Positions 1-6,536 of a stretch of 6,536 bases of DNA are shown here, one piece after another (the stretch's first letter is position 1; every line of letters starts with the position of its first letter). Source of the stretch: JBFKOL01 sp041628815 (lineage in GTDB: Bacteria; Bacteroidota; Bacteroidia; Chitinophagales; Saprospiraceae). The notes under the pieces are model-generated. The model had not been told where the DNA came from. It worked only from the letters and a program-made list of their open reading frames with translations, and did not search any database. The stretch lies in NCBI GenBank assembly GCA_041628815.1, contig JBFKOL010000258.1:1-6536 (forward strand). The letters are read 5' to 3'. The position numbers and the translations under genes were made by a program.

Positions 1-855
1 CTGTGCAACGCCCAAACTGCCGCCTCCACCCATATAACCTTTACGTTCATAGGCAAAGCTTACCGGCTTTCCACTTTTAACGCGACCCAGGAACGAAGAT
101 TTTTCATTCCATAATCCACCTTCTATCATGGTAAAGGCATGTGCATTACTGTATTGAGGATTCGTGCTTTCTGGATTTAGAACAATCCGAAGGAAATAGC
201 TTTCGCCACATTCTGCCTGTATGGGAATGTTGAACAATCCAGATGGATCCGCATTCTCTGACATCACCAATATGCCGTTGTCCACTGTCGGAGCCAGGTT
301 GTTTACATTGGTAGAATATACAATGCCCACCAGACCACCCCCGCCGCCAGGTGCTAACCCGTCGACCTGCACTTCCACCATGGCCGTTGTGGGACAGCCT
401 TCTGATGTACGCCGTACGGATTGTAAGGACACGTTGAGTTCGGATGTGGTAAACCGGTCAATGTTGCCATAGGCCACCTGCTCTTCTCCCTCGATTTTGA
501 CATAGGCCCTGAAAGCATATTCCGTAGATCCGTTCAGTCCCGTTGCCCTCGCGGCAAAAGCCCGGTCTTCGGAAATGGTGTCTAACCCGGGAGAAAGTAC
601 CTGGATCACACTGGCCTGATCCAAACGCAGATTTTCATCTTCCTGGGCTGTTGCGGACAATACAAAACCGGACTCCACGATATTGGCTTCACGGATATTT
701 TCAATATCACCGATCAGGAAGGCACTGTTGGCACCCACTTCAATGACGCCTATAGTGATTACCTGGGTAAATCCCACCCTCTCCAGGTCCCAGTCACTGC
801 AACTGAGGATGATCAATCCCATGAGTACTATAAGGTGAGATTTATAATTATTCAA
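1..855 (-). CDS. Lipoprotein with FN3-like domain and kelch-type propeller (partial; C-terminus beyond left edge)
   Basis: The frame is open for 285 codons to the window edge, so only the N-terminal part is visible. I prefer the TTG start at 855-853. It gives a complete lipoprotein signal: Lys5 and His7, a hydrophobic stretch LIVLMGLIIL, then Cys19 in LSC. The ATG at 822-820 is the alternative but leaves only seven residues before the cysteine and no basic n-region. Residues about 23-135 resemble an FN3-like module common in Bacteroidota surface proteins (SGFVLS, then AYVKIEG, YGN, FTT). Residues about 137-246 form a second beta-rich domain with a Gly run (APGGGGG) that I do not recognise. 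From about residue 248, LWNEKSSF followed by SFAYERKGYMGGGG looks like the first blade of a kelch propeller. After Cys19 comes SDWDLE, resembling the acidic signal for surface-exposed Bacteroidota lipoproteins. Ligand and role are unknown; kelch propellers usually bind proteins or glycans. Confidence 0.8.
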   Translation of the reverse strand, partial: MNNYKSHLIVLMGLIILSCSDWDLERVGFTQVITIGVIEVGANSAFLIGDIENIREANIVESGFVLSATAQEDENLRLDQASVIQVLSPGLDTISEDRAFAARATGLNGSTEYAFRAYVKIEGEEQVAYGNIDRFTTSELNVSLQSVRRTSEGCPTTAMVEVQVDGLAPGGGGGLVGIVYSTNVNNLAPTVDNGILVMSENADPSGLFNIPIQAECGESYFLRIVLNPESTNPQYSNAHAFTMIEGGLWNEKSSFLGRVKSGKPVSFAYERKGYMGGGGSLGVAQ

Positions 856-1523
856 TGTTGCGATGCGTGTATCTTGTTCAATATAAGAAAATTGGACTTG
901 TAAACTGGATAATGCCTGGCTGATGCATTGAAATAGAATAGGTCTTTAAGGTCAGGTCATCGGAGTAGTTTCACCGCGCATAGGTTTCGAATGCCCATCA
1001 GACTATGTGGGACAAAATGTCTCCATGGAAAATAGAAAAGGATAGAATAATGGAGATGTCAAAATAGAGTGGAAACAGCTTATTTCCGTTCTACTCGAAA
1101 CCCATTTGGTCCCGTAATCATTTCCCTCCTTTAAAGTCATTTTTTCGTCTTAATGATCGCTTCGGCTCACACCTTTTCGTGCTACATCAACATCCATCAT
1201 CTTAAAGGTATGATTGACCCAATACAAAGGCTATTCCAGCATCCAACAATATACCAGCAAAGATGGGTTATGCTGATATTTTCATCCTTGCCGATCAGCC
1301 CTTAGTACCTATACTGAAAAAACCAATGCATCAAACCCGATAATGATAATTTCCAATAAGAAAGCGACATATATCTCGATCTCTCAAGACTTGATTTCAA
1401 TCATCCGGATGTGTCATTAAAATCATTCCTACATGATATAATATGGAATTCATTTGTTATCAAGTAGTCTTTTTAGGGCAGGAAGAAACCTCATTAATTC
1501 ATTAATTCACAAACCCTAAGAAG
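856..1523. other. Long intergenic region between divergent genes, no convincing gene
   Basis: These 668 bases separate the start of the minus-strand kelch lipoprotein from the start of the plus-strand T9SS protein, so they should hold both promoters. I see only short open frames (about 45-50 codons on either strand) without protein-like composition or recognisable motifs. There is no tRNA or clear terminator hairpin. A TTTG at 1453-1456 could be a Bacteroidota -33 element for the downstream gene. However, the -7 position 17 bases later (TAGGGCAG) fits the TAnnTTTG consensus poorly, so I do not call a promoter. A purine-rich AAGAAG sits directly before the ATG at 1524. Confidence 0.6.
1491..1509. 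repeat. Short tandem repeat, 8-base unit ATTAATTC
   Basis: The unit ATTAATTC occurs twice in direct succession (1493-1500 and 1501-1508), and the 8-base periodicity extends one or two bases on each side. It lies 15 bases before the ATG of the T9SS protein, so it is probably in the 5' leader. It may be a chance A+T-rich duplication or a site of slippage; no function can be assigned. Confidence 0.5.
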
Positions 1524-3509
1524 ATGAAAAAAGTAATACTTTCTTCGCTCCTGCTCTCAATAGTTTTCGCTATACTGAGCAGCCAGGAAACTCCCTGCGC
1601 GAATTACTACATGAATATTTCGACCGACGGACAATATCTTGTATTTGCTTCGAATCGCGCCGGAAAATATCACATATTCAAGTCGAAAGTGGACGGCACA
1701 CAATTACGGCAATTAACCTCAGATGATGCGCAAGATGACTATTATCCTGCGTTCAGCCCGGACGGTACTAGAATTGTATTTCAAAGAAATGCATATAGTT
1801 CTTCTGCGGAAGTCTATATTATGAATTCTGACGGAACCAATCAGATAAGACTCACGGATAATACAATCTACGACGGAAACCCGCAATTTAACCCGCTAGG
1901 GACAAAAATCGTTTTTTCTGCGTGGGATGGAACTCCTTATCCTGAGATTTTTATTATGAATCCTGATGGAACCGGAAGGACTCAATTGACCAACACTGCA
2001 GGGGCCTATTGGAACTACCAACCAAAATTCAATGCTCCCCTGAACAAAATTTATTTCCTCCATGGATTTAATGCAAACGAAAACATAAGGCGCATGAATC
2101 CAGATGGAACGAACATTGAGGACATCACACCCAATGATAATGCGTTTGGAATCAGTGAATATGGATTTGATTTTTCAGCAGATGGAACAAAAATGTCATT
2201 CAGTACTTCACAGTGGCATGGGTATAATGGAGGAAGTGATGTTGTACTAGCTAATTCAGATGGAACTGACTGGATACGATTGACCAACGCTGCTTACAAG
2301 GAATTCTACTATTATACTGCTTATCATCCATCAAACAACCGGATTTTCTTTACGAGAACTGTTAATTGGATTGACAGTCCAATTTTTCATTTTGATCTGG
2401 AGGGAAATAATCGTGTTCAGGTTACAGATTGCAATCCTCCGGGCGAACCGTGCGCCGATACCGGAGATCAGGACCATGATGGTGTCTGCGATCCGGATGA
2501 CAATTGTATCGACACAGCCAATCCCGATCAACTGGATTCGGACGGAGACGGACTCGGAGATATCTGCGATGACTGCCCTTACGACCCGGACAACGATACA
2601 GACCTAGATGGCATCTGCGGCGACGTGGACAACTGCCCAACAACCGCCAATGCTGATCAGGCTGATAGCGACAGCGACGGATTAGGCGATACATGCGATG
2701 ACTGCCCTTACGACCCGGACAACGATACAGACGGTGATGGCATCTGTGGCGACGTAGATAACTGCCCCACAACCGCCAATGCTGATCAGGCTGACAGCGA
2801 CAGCGACGGATTAGGCGATGCCTGCGACGACTGTCCTGACGACCCGGATAACGATGCAGACGGTGATGGAATATGTGGTGACGTGGATATTTGTCCCAAT
2901 GACCCAACCAACAATTGCGCAGTTGATGTTTGTGGGGATATAGCTGCCCTTATTGACTACATTGAATCGCTTGGTTTACACCATGGCACCGAAAACGCAC
3001 TGGTAAGTAAACTGGAAGCAGCGCTGAACTCGTACGGAAACGGCAACACCAACGCAGCTGTAAACTCCCTGAAGGCATTGATTAACCAGACCAATGCCCA
3101 AAGAGGCAAAAAGATTCCGACTGCTGATGCCGATGAGATCATAGATCGCGCTGAGTCCATTATCGCAGCCATACTCGCTGGAAATACGGTTTGTATAACT
3201 GGTCAATCCCGATCAAATGATGTGGGAAAGAAAGAAAATCTTCCATACTCTTTCGAAAATATCGACGTCTTTCCGAATCCCGCTTCAGACTACTTGAATA
3301 TTGTTGTTGTAGGATTAGAGGAGGACAGCCAACTTAGATTGATGGATCAAAACGGAAAATTAACCTGGGCAAAGAATATCCGCAGTGGCCAACGATCGGT
3401 CCAAATTGATCTCGCGGGAGAACCATATTTGGTAAATGGAATATACCTTCTGCAAGTTATTAACAAACGAGAAAGCATTATGAAGAAAGTGATGATCGCG
3501 CGACGCTGA
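1524..3509 (+). CDS. T9SS-secreted protein: TolB-like propeller, thrombospondin type 3 repeats, FIMAH-like domain, C-terminal sorting domain
   Basis: A 661-residue modular extracellular protein. Residues 1 to about 20-26 are a Sec signal peptide (MKK, then a Leu/Ile/Ser-rich core). Residues about 27-302 carry six PD40/TolB-type motifs, each a '(S/N)xDGT' turn (VDGTQ, NSDGTN, NPDGTG, NPDGTN, NSDGTD and a divergent LEGNN) preceded by FSPDGTRIVF-like strands. This fits one complete six-bladed propeller. Residues about 314-467 are Asp- and Cys-rich thrombospondin type 3 repeats (DSDGDGLGD, DDCPYDPDND, DNCPTTANADQ), which bind Ca2+. Residues about 470-553 (DYIESLGL, ALVSKLEAAL, INQTNAQRGK) resemble the FIMAH domain of secreted bacterial proteins. 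Residues about 576-661 are a type A T9SS sorting domain (VFPNPASDYLNI, NGIYLLQV, KKVMIARR end). The protein is predicted to cross the outer membrane through T9SS, after which the sorting domain is removed. No catalytic residues are recognised, so a binding or adhesion role is more likely than an enzyme. The start is set by the signal peptide; no upstream in-frame ATG would improve it. Confidence 0.93.
   Translation: MKKVILSSLLLSIVFAILSSQETPCANYYMNISTDGQYLVFASNRAGKYHIFKSKVDGTQLRQLTSDDAQDDYYPAFSPDGTRIVFQRNAYSSSAEVYIMNSDGTNQIRLTDNTIYDGNPQFNPLGTKIVFSAWDGTPYPEIFIMNPDGTGRTQLTNTAGAYWNYQPKFNAPLNKIYFLHGFNANENIRRMNPDGTNIEDITPNDNAFGISEYGFDFSADGTKMSFSTSQWHGYNGGSDVVLANSDGTDWIRLTNAAYKEFYYYTAYHPSNNRIFFTRTVNWIDSPIFHFDLEGNNRVQVTDCNPPGEPCADTGDQDHDGVCDPDDNCIDTANPDQLDSDGDGLGDICDDCPYDPDNDTDLDGICGDVDNCPTTANADQADSDSDGLGDTCDDCPYDPDNDTDGDGICGDVDNCPTTANADQADSDSDGLGDACDDCPDDPDNDADGDGICGDVDICPNDPTNNCAVDVCGDIAALIDYIESLGLHHGTENALVSKLEAALNSYGNGNTNAAVNSLKALINQTNAQRGKKIPTADADEIIDRAESIIAAILAGNTVCITGQSRSNDVGKKENLPYSFENIDVFPNPASDYLNIVVVGLEEDSQLRLMDQNGKLTWAKNIRSGQRSVQIDLAGEPYLVNGIYLLQVINKRESIMKKVMIARR
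2571..2897 (+). repeat. 129-base in-frame tandem repeats encoding thrombospondin type 3 units
   Basis: Two full copies (2571-2699 and 2700-2828) and a partial third (2829-2897) follow each other with a period of exactly 129 bases, or 43 codons. By eye the two full copies differ at about 11 of 129 positions and at only two residues (Leu to Gly in DxDG, Thr to Ala in GDxCD). The third copy is more diverged (CPDDPDND, then VDICP). A looser relative of the second half of the unit lies just upstream, ending in GDGLGDICD. Each unit holds several Asp-rich Ca2+-binding loops and paired cysteines. The similarity points to recent duplication inside the gene. Confidence 0.92.
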
Positions 3510-3598
3510 CACCATCATTGTCAAAGCAATAAAGGCCAAAGTATGCTGATGTGTTTGCTGGTTACAAAAAGAGGACAAAAGTTGTTTTGACCTGAATT

Positions 3599-3638
3599 AA
3601 AAAACCTTCCCACCAGTGATTGGTGGGAAGGTTTTTTT
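3599..3638. terminator. Bidirectional intrinsic terminator between convergent genes
   Basis: A perfect inverted repeat has CCTTCCCACCA and its complement TGGTGGGAAGG around the 5-base loop GTGAT (3616-3620). Flanking A and T tracts extend pairing to about 17 base pairs. There are seven Ts on the plus-strand side (3632-3638) and six As at 3599-3604, which read as Ts on the minus strand, so it can end transcription from both directions. It lies 89 bases after the stop of the T9SS gene and 51 bases beyond the stop of the minus-strand transporter gene. Confidence 0.93.
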
Positions 3639-3689
3639 CTCTCAACAATGCTTAGTTCCTTCAGAACCCTTAATCCTTTAAGCAGCGTA

Positions 3690-5183
3690 CTAACCTTCTT
3701 CACTTGTCCTCCGCACAATCCACCGGTTTAACACCACCAATAACCCAAGCACCACTCCCCACTGGACCAAGCAGGTTGCCACACTGGACCGGGCAAAAGG
3801 GTTGGCCCACTGTGTATTCATACCGTCACTGATCAGCCACCACAAGAGCAGTAAAAAGGCTGCCAGCGGCACAAACCGCGTGATCACCATATCCCAGAAC
3901 GGGCCGGGTTGGACATCATCTTTATTTTTAGCAATGATTTCCTTCCTGATACGTCTAGCCCCAAAACGGATAACTGCAAAAGCAAAAAAGCCCCCTGAGA
4001 TCATCAAAGCCAGCCCCCAGACAAAGTCCTGGTTGGCGAGAAAATTCAGGTTGACGGCAGAGGGAATGCCCACGATGTAGCTGATGGCGATCAGGAGCAA
4101 AATAGCTGTGTATCGCTTCATCCCACCGTCGATCAGGGTCCGGACTGTCATCTCCAGTTGCGCAATGAGCGACGAAAAACCAGCCAGGGCCAGTCCCAGG
4201 AAAAAAAGCAAGGTGAATGCCTTCCCAAAAAGGATCTTCTCAAATAGCTGCGGGATCCAAATGAAGGTCAGACCGGTAGATGCCGGACCACTGTTTTTCA
4301 TCACACCGAGAATCTCTTCCTGAGAACTACCCATATTGGTCTGCATAATCGAAAAACAAGTCCCGAAGATCATGATGGCACAAACCAGCGAGATCAGGTT
4401 ATTGCCAACGGCCGTTACCACTGCATTTTTGACAATGCCAAAACGCATCTGCATGTATGCACCATAGGTAATGAACAGTCCCCACCCCGCACCCGTGTCC
4501 CAGGCATTCTGCGTCAGGGCAGCCACCCATATGCCCGGATCCAGGAATTGCCGGGTATCCACCGTAAACAAATAGCGTATGCCATCGCCCGCACCATCCA
4601 GGGTAACGGATCTGGCCAGGGCAACTATAACGATGACAAGTAATGTAGGTATCAACCATTTGTTGATGCGCTCTATTCTGCTCACACCTTTCCAGATCGC
4701 CATACCTCCGCAGACCATAACGACCGCATGCGTTACCAGCGGCCAACCACCTGCCTGGTAGCTATCCCAGGTATCCAGGGCCACCTCGCTGGAATCGGGC
4801 AGGTCCTGCCCCAGGGCATGAAAAAAGTAATAGACGCACCATCCCACCACCACCGAATAGAAAAAGGTGATCGCCATCGCGACAAAGGTCATGAACGAGC
4901 CCATCCACGTCCACTTCTTGCCCGCGGTCTTCATCATCGCACCGACCACTCCTTTCCTGCTGTGCATCCCAATGGCATATTCGCCAATGATCAGCGGTAT
5001 ACTCCAGATAAAAAGAAAAAGTACCCAGGCGAATATAAAAGCTCCCCCTCCTTCATCGCTGCCATTCTGAGCCACGATCCTTGGGAAACGCCAGATGTTG
5101 CCAGTCCCTATCGCAATGCCCAGGGCACTGAGCAGGAAACCCCAGCGGGAGGAGAATCTTTGATCTTTGGCAGAAGCGGGCAT
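3690..5183 (-). CDS. Sodium-dependent transporter, neurotransmitter:sodium symporter (NSS/SLC6) family
   Basis: A complete 497-residue inner-membrane protein of normal length for a bacterial NSS carrier, with about 12 predicted helices (starting near residues 14, 46, 94, 149, 175, 214, 252, 318, 358, 385, 431 and 467). Family hallmarks are the unwound TM1 motif GIAIGTGNIWRFP (residues 22-34), GGGAF (45-49), the TM6 segment NAWDTGAGWGLFITYGAY (226-243) and AGFSS in TM8 (334-338). By eye-alignment to LeuT, the Na2 site is retained (Gly22, Ile25, Ala334, Ser337, Ser338), as are Ala24 and Asn29 of Na1 and the TM3 tyrosine (Tyr109). The Na1 Thr254 position is Asp229 and the substrate-pocket Phe253 position is Trp228. 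The family couples Na+ entry to uptake of amino acids or related amines; the substrate here cannot be read from sequence. The ATG at 5183-5181 directly precedes a short cytoplasmic tail and TM1. It converges on the T9SS gene across the shared terminator and diverges from the S9 peptidase gene. Confidence 0.95.
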   Translation of the reverse strand: MPASAKDQRFSSRWGFLLSALGIAIGTGNIWRFPRIVAQNGSDEGGGAFIFAWVLFLFIWSIPLIIGEYAIGMHSRKGVVGAMMKTAGKKWTWMGSFMTFVAMAITFFYSVVVGWCVYYFFHALGQDLPDSSEVALDTWDSYQAGGWPLVTHAVVMVCGGMAIWKGVSRIERINKWLIPTLLVIVIVALARSVTLDGAGDGIRYLFTVDTRQFLDPGIWVAALTQNAWDTGAGWGLFITYGAYMQMRFGIVKNAVVTAVGNNLISLVCAIMIFGTCFSIMQTNMGSSQEEILGVMKNSGPASTGLTFIWIPQLFEKILFGKAFTLLFFLGLALAGFSSLIAQLEMTVRTLIDGGMKRYTAILLLIAISYIVGIPSAVNLNFLANQDFVWGLALMISGGFFAFAVIRFGARRIRKEIIAKNKDDVQPGPFWDMVITRFVPLAAFLLLLWWLISDGMNTQWANPFARSSVATCLVQWGVVLGLLVVLNRWIVRRTSEEG

Positions 5184-5430
5184 AATTTGAGGTACCCCTT
5201 GGTCAGAGGTTTATGTAATGTAGAATTTTCAGGATAAAAATTGAAATCCCCCGACTATGCGCTATCCGTAGTTTTAACTACAGATGAATATCCCGATTCT
5301 AAAAACCAGCACTACCATCAAGAACATCCAAAGGCGCCCAATGATCACAACCGCATAGCCGATTACCCTCCTCCCCCACTTGACCCAATAAAATCTGTAA
5401 TTTGTATGCTAATTGCCAATGCCAAACCAT
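5184..5430. promoter_or_regulatory. Divergent promoter region for NSS transporter and S9 peptidase genes
   Basis: This region of about 245 bases must contain the start signals for both divergent genes. It holds a small dyad, GTAGTT-TT-AACTAC (5268-5281), which could be an operator or chance. Upstream of the peptidase gene, TTGACC (5380-5385) and TAATTTG (5398-5404) loosely recall -33/-7 elements of Bacteroidota. The spacing of 15 and one missing base in TAnnTTTG make this weak. I see no riboswitch or sRNA. Confidence 0.35.
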
Positions 5431-6536
5431 ATGAAACCCTTATCATTCCTTTTTCTCAGCTTTCTTCTCCTGCAAATCGCATGCGCTCCCAAAGAACGCC
5501 CGGCACGAGAAGTACAACAATACACCATTGAACAATTCATGGACAACGAATCGGTATTCGGATCGTCGTTTTCGCAAGATGAAAGTAAAATACTGATCGG
5601 CAGCAATGAATCCGGCATCTTCAACGCCTATACCATCCATCTTTCGACTGGCGAAAGGACTGCATTGACTGCTTCTGATGATCGCGCCATCAGGCCCCTT
5701 TCATATTTCCCATATGACGACCGCATCCTGTTCATCAGCGATAACAATGGCGACGAAATTGACCACATCTTTGTCCGTAACGTCGACGGTTCAGTCGAAG
5801 AACTTACAGCAGACGAAGGTGCAAAAGCCATTTTTGCTGGTTGGGCCGATGATGACCAAAGCTTTTTCTACCTGTACAATGCGCGTGATCCCCAGTATTT
5901 CGATTTATACGAAATGTCTATTGATCCATTTGCTTCGGAAATGATCTTTCAAAACGATGAAGGCTTGGATGTATCAGGAATTTCACGCAACAAACGATAC
6001 CTCGCCCTGAGCAAGACCATCACCACCAACGATTCGGACATCTTCGTCTACGACAGCGAATCGGGTGAAACCACCCAGGTCAATGAAACTCAGGCAGGCC
6101 ATTCGATTGCCGACTTTTCGGTGGACAACCAATACCTGTACTACCTCACCGATGATGGTGCCGAGTTTCAGTACCTCGTCCGTTATGAACTGTCCACCGG
6201 AGATCGCGAACAAGTTCGTAAGGAAGAATGGGACATCTGGTATGCCTACTTCTCCAAGGCGGGCAAATACCAGGTAATCGGTATCAATGAAGACGCCAAA
6301 ACAGTCATCAGGATCATCTACACCGAAACAGGTGAAGAAATAGACGCTCCGGAAGTAGGGAGCGGGGAGATAACCTCGGTCAATATATCCGACAGCGAGG
6401 AAAAAATGGCTTTCTATGCGGGCAGTTCGGATTCACCGTCCAACCTGTTTCTTTATAATTTTGATTCGGGGGAAGTTACCCAACTTACCCATACGCTCAA
6501 TCCAGAAATAAATGCTGAAGACCTGGTGGCAGGAGA
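5431..6536 (+). CDS. S9 (prolyl oligopeptidase) family peptidase lipoprotein, N-terminal propeller part (partial; runs off right edge)
   Basis: The frame stays open for 368 codons to the window end. It starts with a signal peptide (MKPLSFLFLSFLLLQIAC) whose Cys18 would be lipidated. The lipobox is imperfect, with Gln at -3. An in-frame ATG at 5419 would add only MPNH; an in-frame stop at 5410-5412 limits further extension. After the linker, EQFMDNESVFGSSFSQDESK begins a run of propeller blades of the kind seen at the N-terminus of S9 dipeptidyl-/acylaminoacyl-peptidases: DESKILIGSNESG near 50, DDRILFISDNNGDE near 95, DDDQSFFYLYNARDPQYFDLY near 140, then similar strands to LFLYNFDSGEVTQLTHTLNPEI near 350-365. 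In these enzymes the propeller gates access to a C-terminal alpha/beta hydrolase with a Ser-Asp-His triad, which lies outside the window, so activity cannot be confirmed. A non-enzymatic propeller lipoprotein is the main alternative. There is no acidic patch after Cys18 (APKERPA), which suggests a periplasm-facing anchor. Confidence 0.78.
   Translation, partial: MKPLSFLFLSFLLLQIACAPKERPAREVQQYTIEQFMDNESVFGSSFSQDESKILIGSNESGIFNAYTIHLSTGERTALTASDDRAIRPLSYFPYDDRILFISDNNGDEIDHIFVRNVDGSVEELTADEGAKAIFAGWADDDQSFFYLYNARDPQYFDLYEMSIDPFASEMIFQNDEGLDVSGISRNKRYLALSKTITTNDSDIFVYDSESGETTQVNETQAGHSIADFSVDNQYLYYLTDDGAEFQYLVRYELSTGDREQVRKEEWDIWYAYFSKAGKYQVIGINEDAKTVIRIIYTETGEEIDAPEVGSGEITSVNISDSEEKMAFYAGSSDSPSNLFLYNFDSGEVTQLTHTLNPEINAEDLVAG

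Noticed and set aside
1003..1140. A 45-codon minus-strand frame with an AAAGGAGG sequence inside it, and a 13-codon frame (MITGPNGFRVERK) following that Shine-Dalgarno-like site
   Set aside because: Both are very short and have no recognisable relatives, and strong Shine-Dalgarno sites are not typical of Bacteroidota genes. Chance is the simpler explanation.
1153..1305. A 50-codon plus-strand frame in the intergenic region
   Set aside because: It has no ribosome-binding context, protein-like pattern or motif, and it ends at an ordinary stop. The support is too weak to call a gene.
2571..2897. Regular repeats considered as a CRISPR array or mobile repeat
   Set aside because: The repeats are in frame, 129 bases long without spacers, and encode Ca2+-binding TSP3 loops inside a gene.
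2422..2907. A 161-codon open frame on the minus strand
   Set aside because: It lies opposite the TSP3 repeats. Its His/Arg/Cys-rich repetitive protein is the antisense reading of the Asp-rich repeat, with no independent sign of coding.
4728..5237. A 169-codon plus-strand open frame and other frames overlapping the NSS gene (such as minus 4399-4746)
   Set aside because: They overlap the clearly coding transporter, lack family motifs and have low-complexity or implausible composition.
5241..5531. A 96-codon plus-strand frame spanning the start of the S9 peptidase gene
   Set aside because: It is in a different frame from the signal peptide and propeller coding sequence, and its protein is Pro/His/Ser-rich without any motif.

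Overview
This window looks like chromosome from a member of the Bacteroidota. The strongest sign is the long protein at 1524-3509, which ends in a type IX secretion (T9SS, Por) sorting domain, a system known only from that phylum and close relatives. Other signs are two lipoproteins with Bacteroidota-style signal peptides, an FN3-like 'AYV...YGN...FTT' domain, purine- or A-rich leaders in place of strong Shine-Dalgarno sites, and moderate G+C. A Saprospiria-like lineage is possible, but this is only a guess from domain style.

Layout. (1) Bases 1-855, minus strand: the N-terminal 285 codons of a lipoprotein with an FN3-like domain, a second beta-rich domain and the start of a kelch-type propeller. 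It runs off the left edge. (2) Bases 856-1523: 668 bases between divergent genes with no convincing gene. (3) Bases 1524-3509, plus strand: a 661-residue secreted protein made of a signal peptide, a six-bladed TolB/PD40-like propeller, thrombospondin type 3 calcium-binding repeats, a FIMAH-like helical domain and a T9SS sorting domain. (4) Bases 3599-3638: a strong hairpin terminator that can serve both converging genes. (5) Bases 3690-5183, minus strand: a complete sodium-coupled transporter of the neurotransmitter:sodium symporter (NSS/SLC6) family. (6) Bases 5184-5430: a short region between divergent genes. (7) Bases 5431-6536, plus strand: the N-terminal propeller part of a probable S9 (prolyl oligopeptidase) family lipoprotein peptidase, running off the right edge before its catalytic domain.

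How the genes may relate. No operon is visible, because adjacent genes all point toward or away from each other. The one plausible functional pair is the divergent NSS transporter and S9 peptidase: the peptidase would trim peptides and the transporter would take up released amino acids with Na+. This is inference from position and family. The secreted and lipid-anchored proteins share a theme: three different kinds of beta-propeller are carried by three separate exported proteins. I see no CRISPR array, tRNA, rRNA, insertion sequence, phage or defence system. The most noteworthy items are the modular T9SS protein with its near-identical 129-base repeats, the altered Na1 site of the transporter, and contrasting lipoprotein sorting signals.
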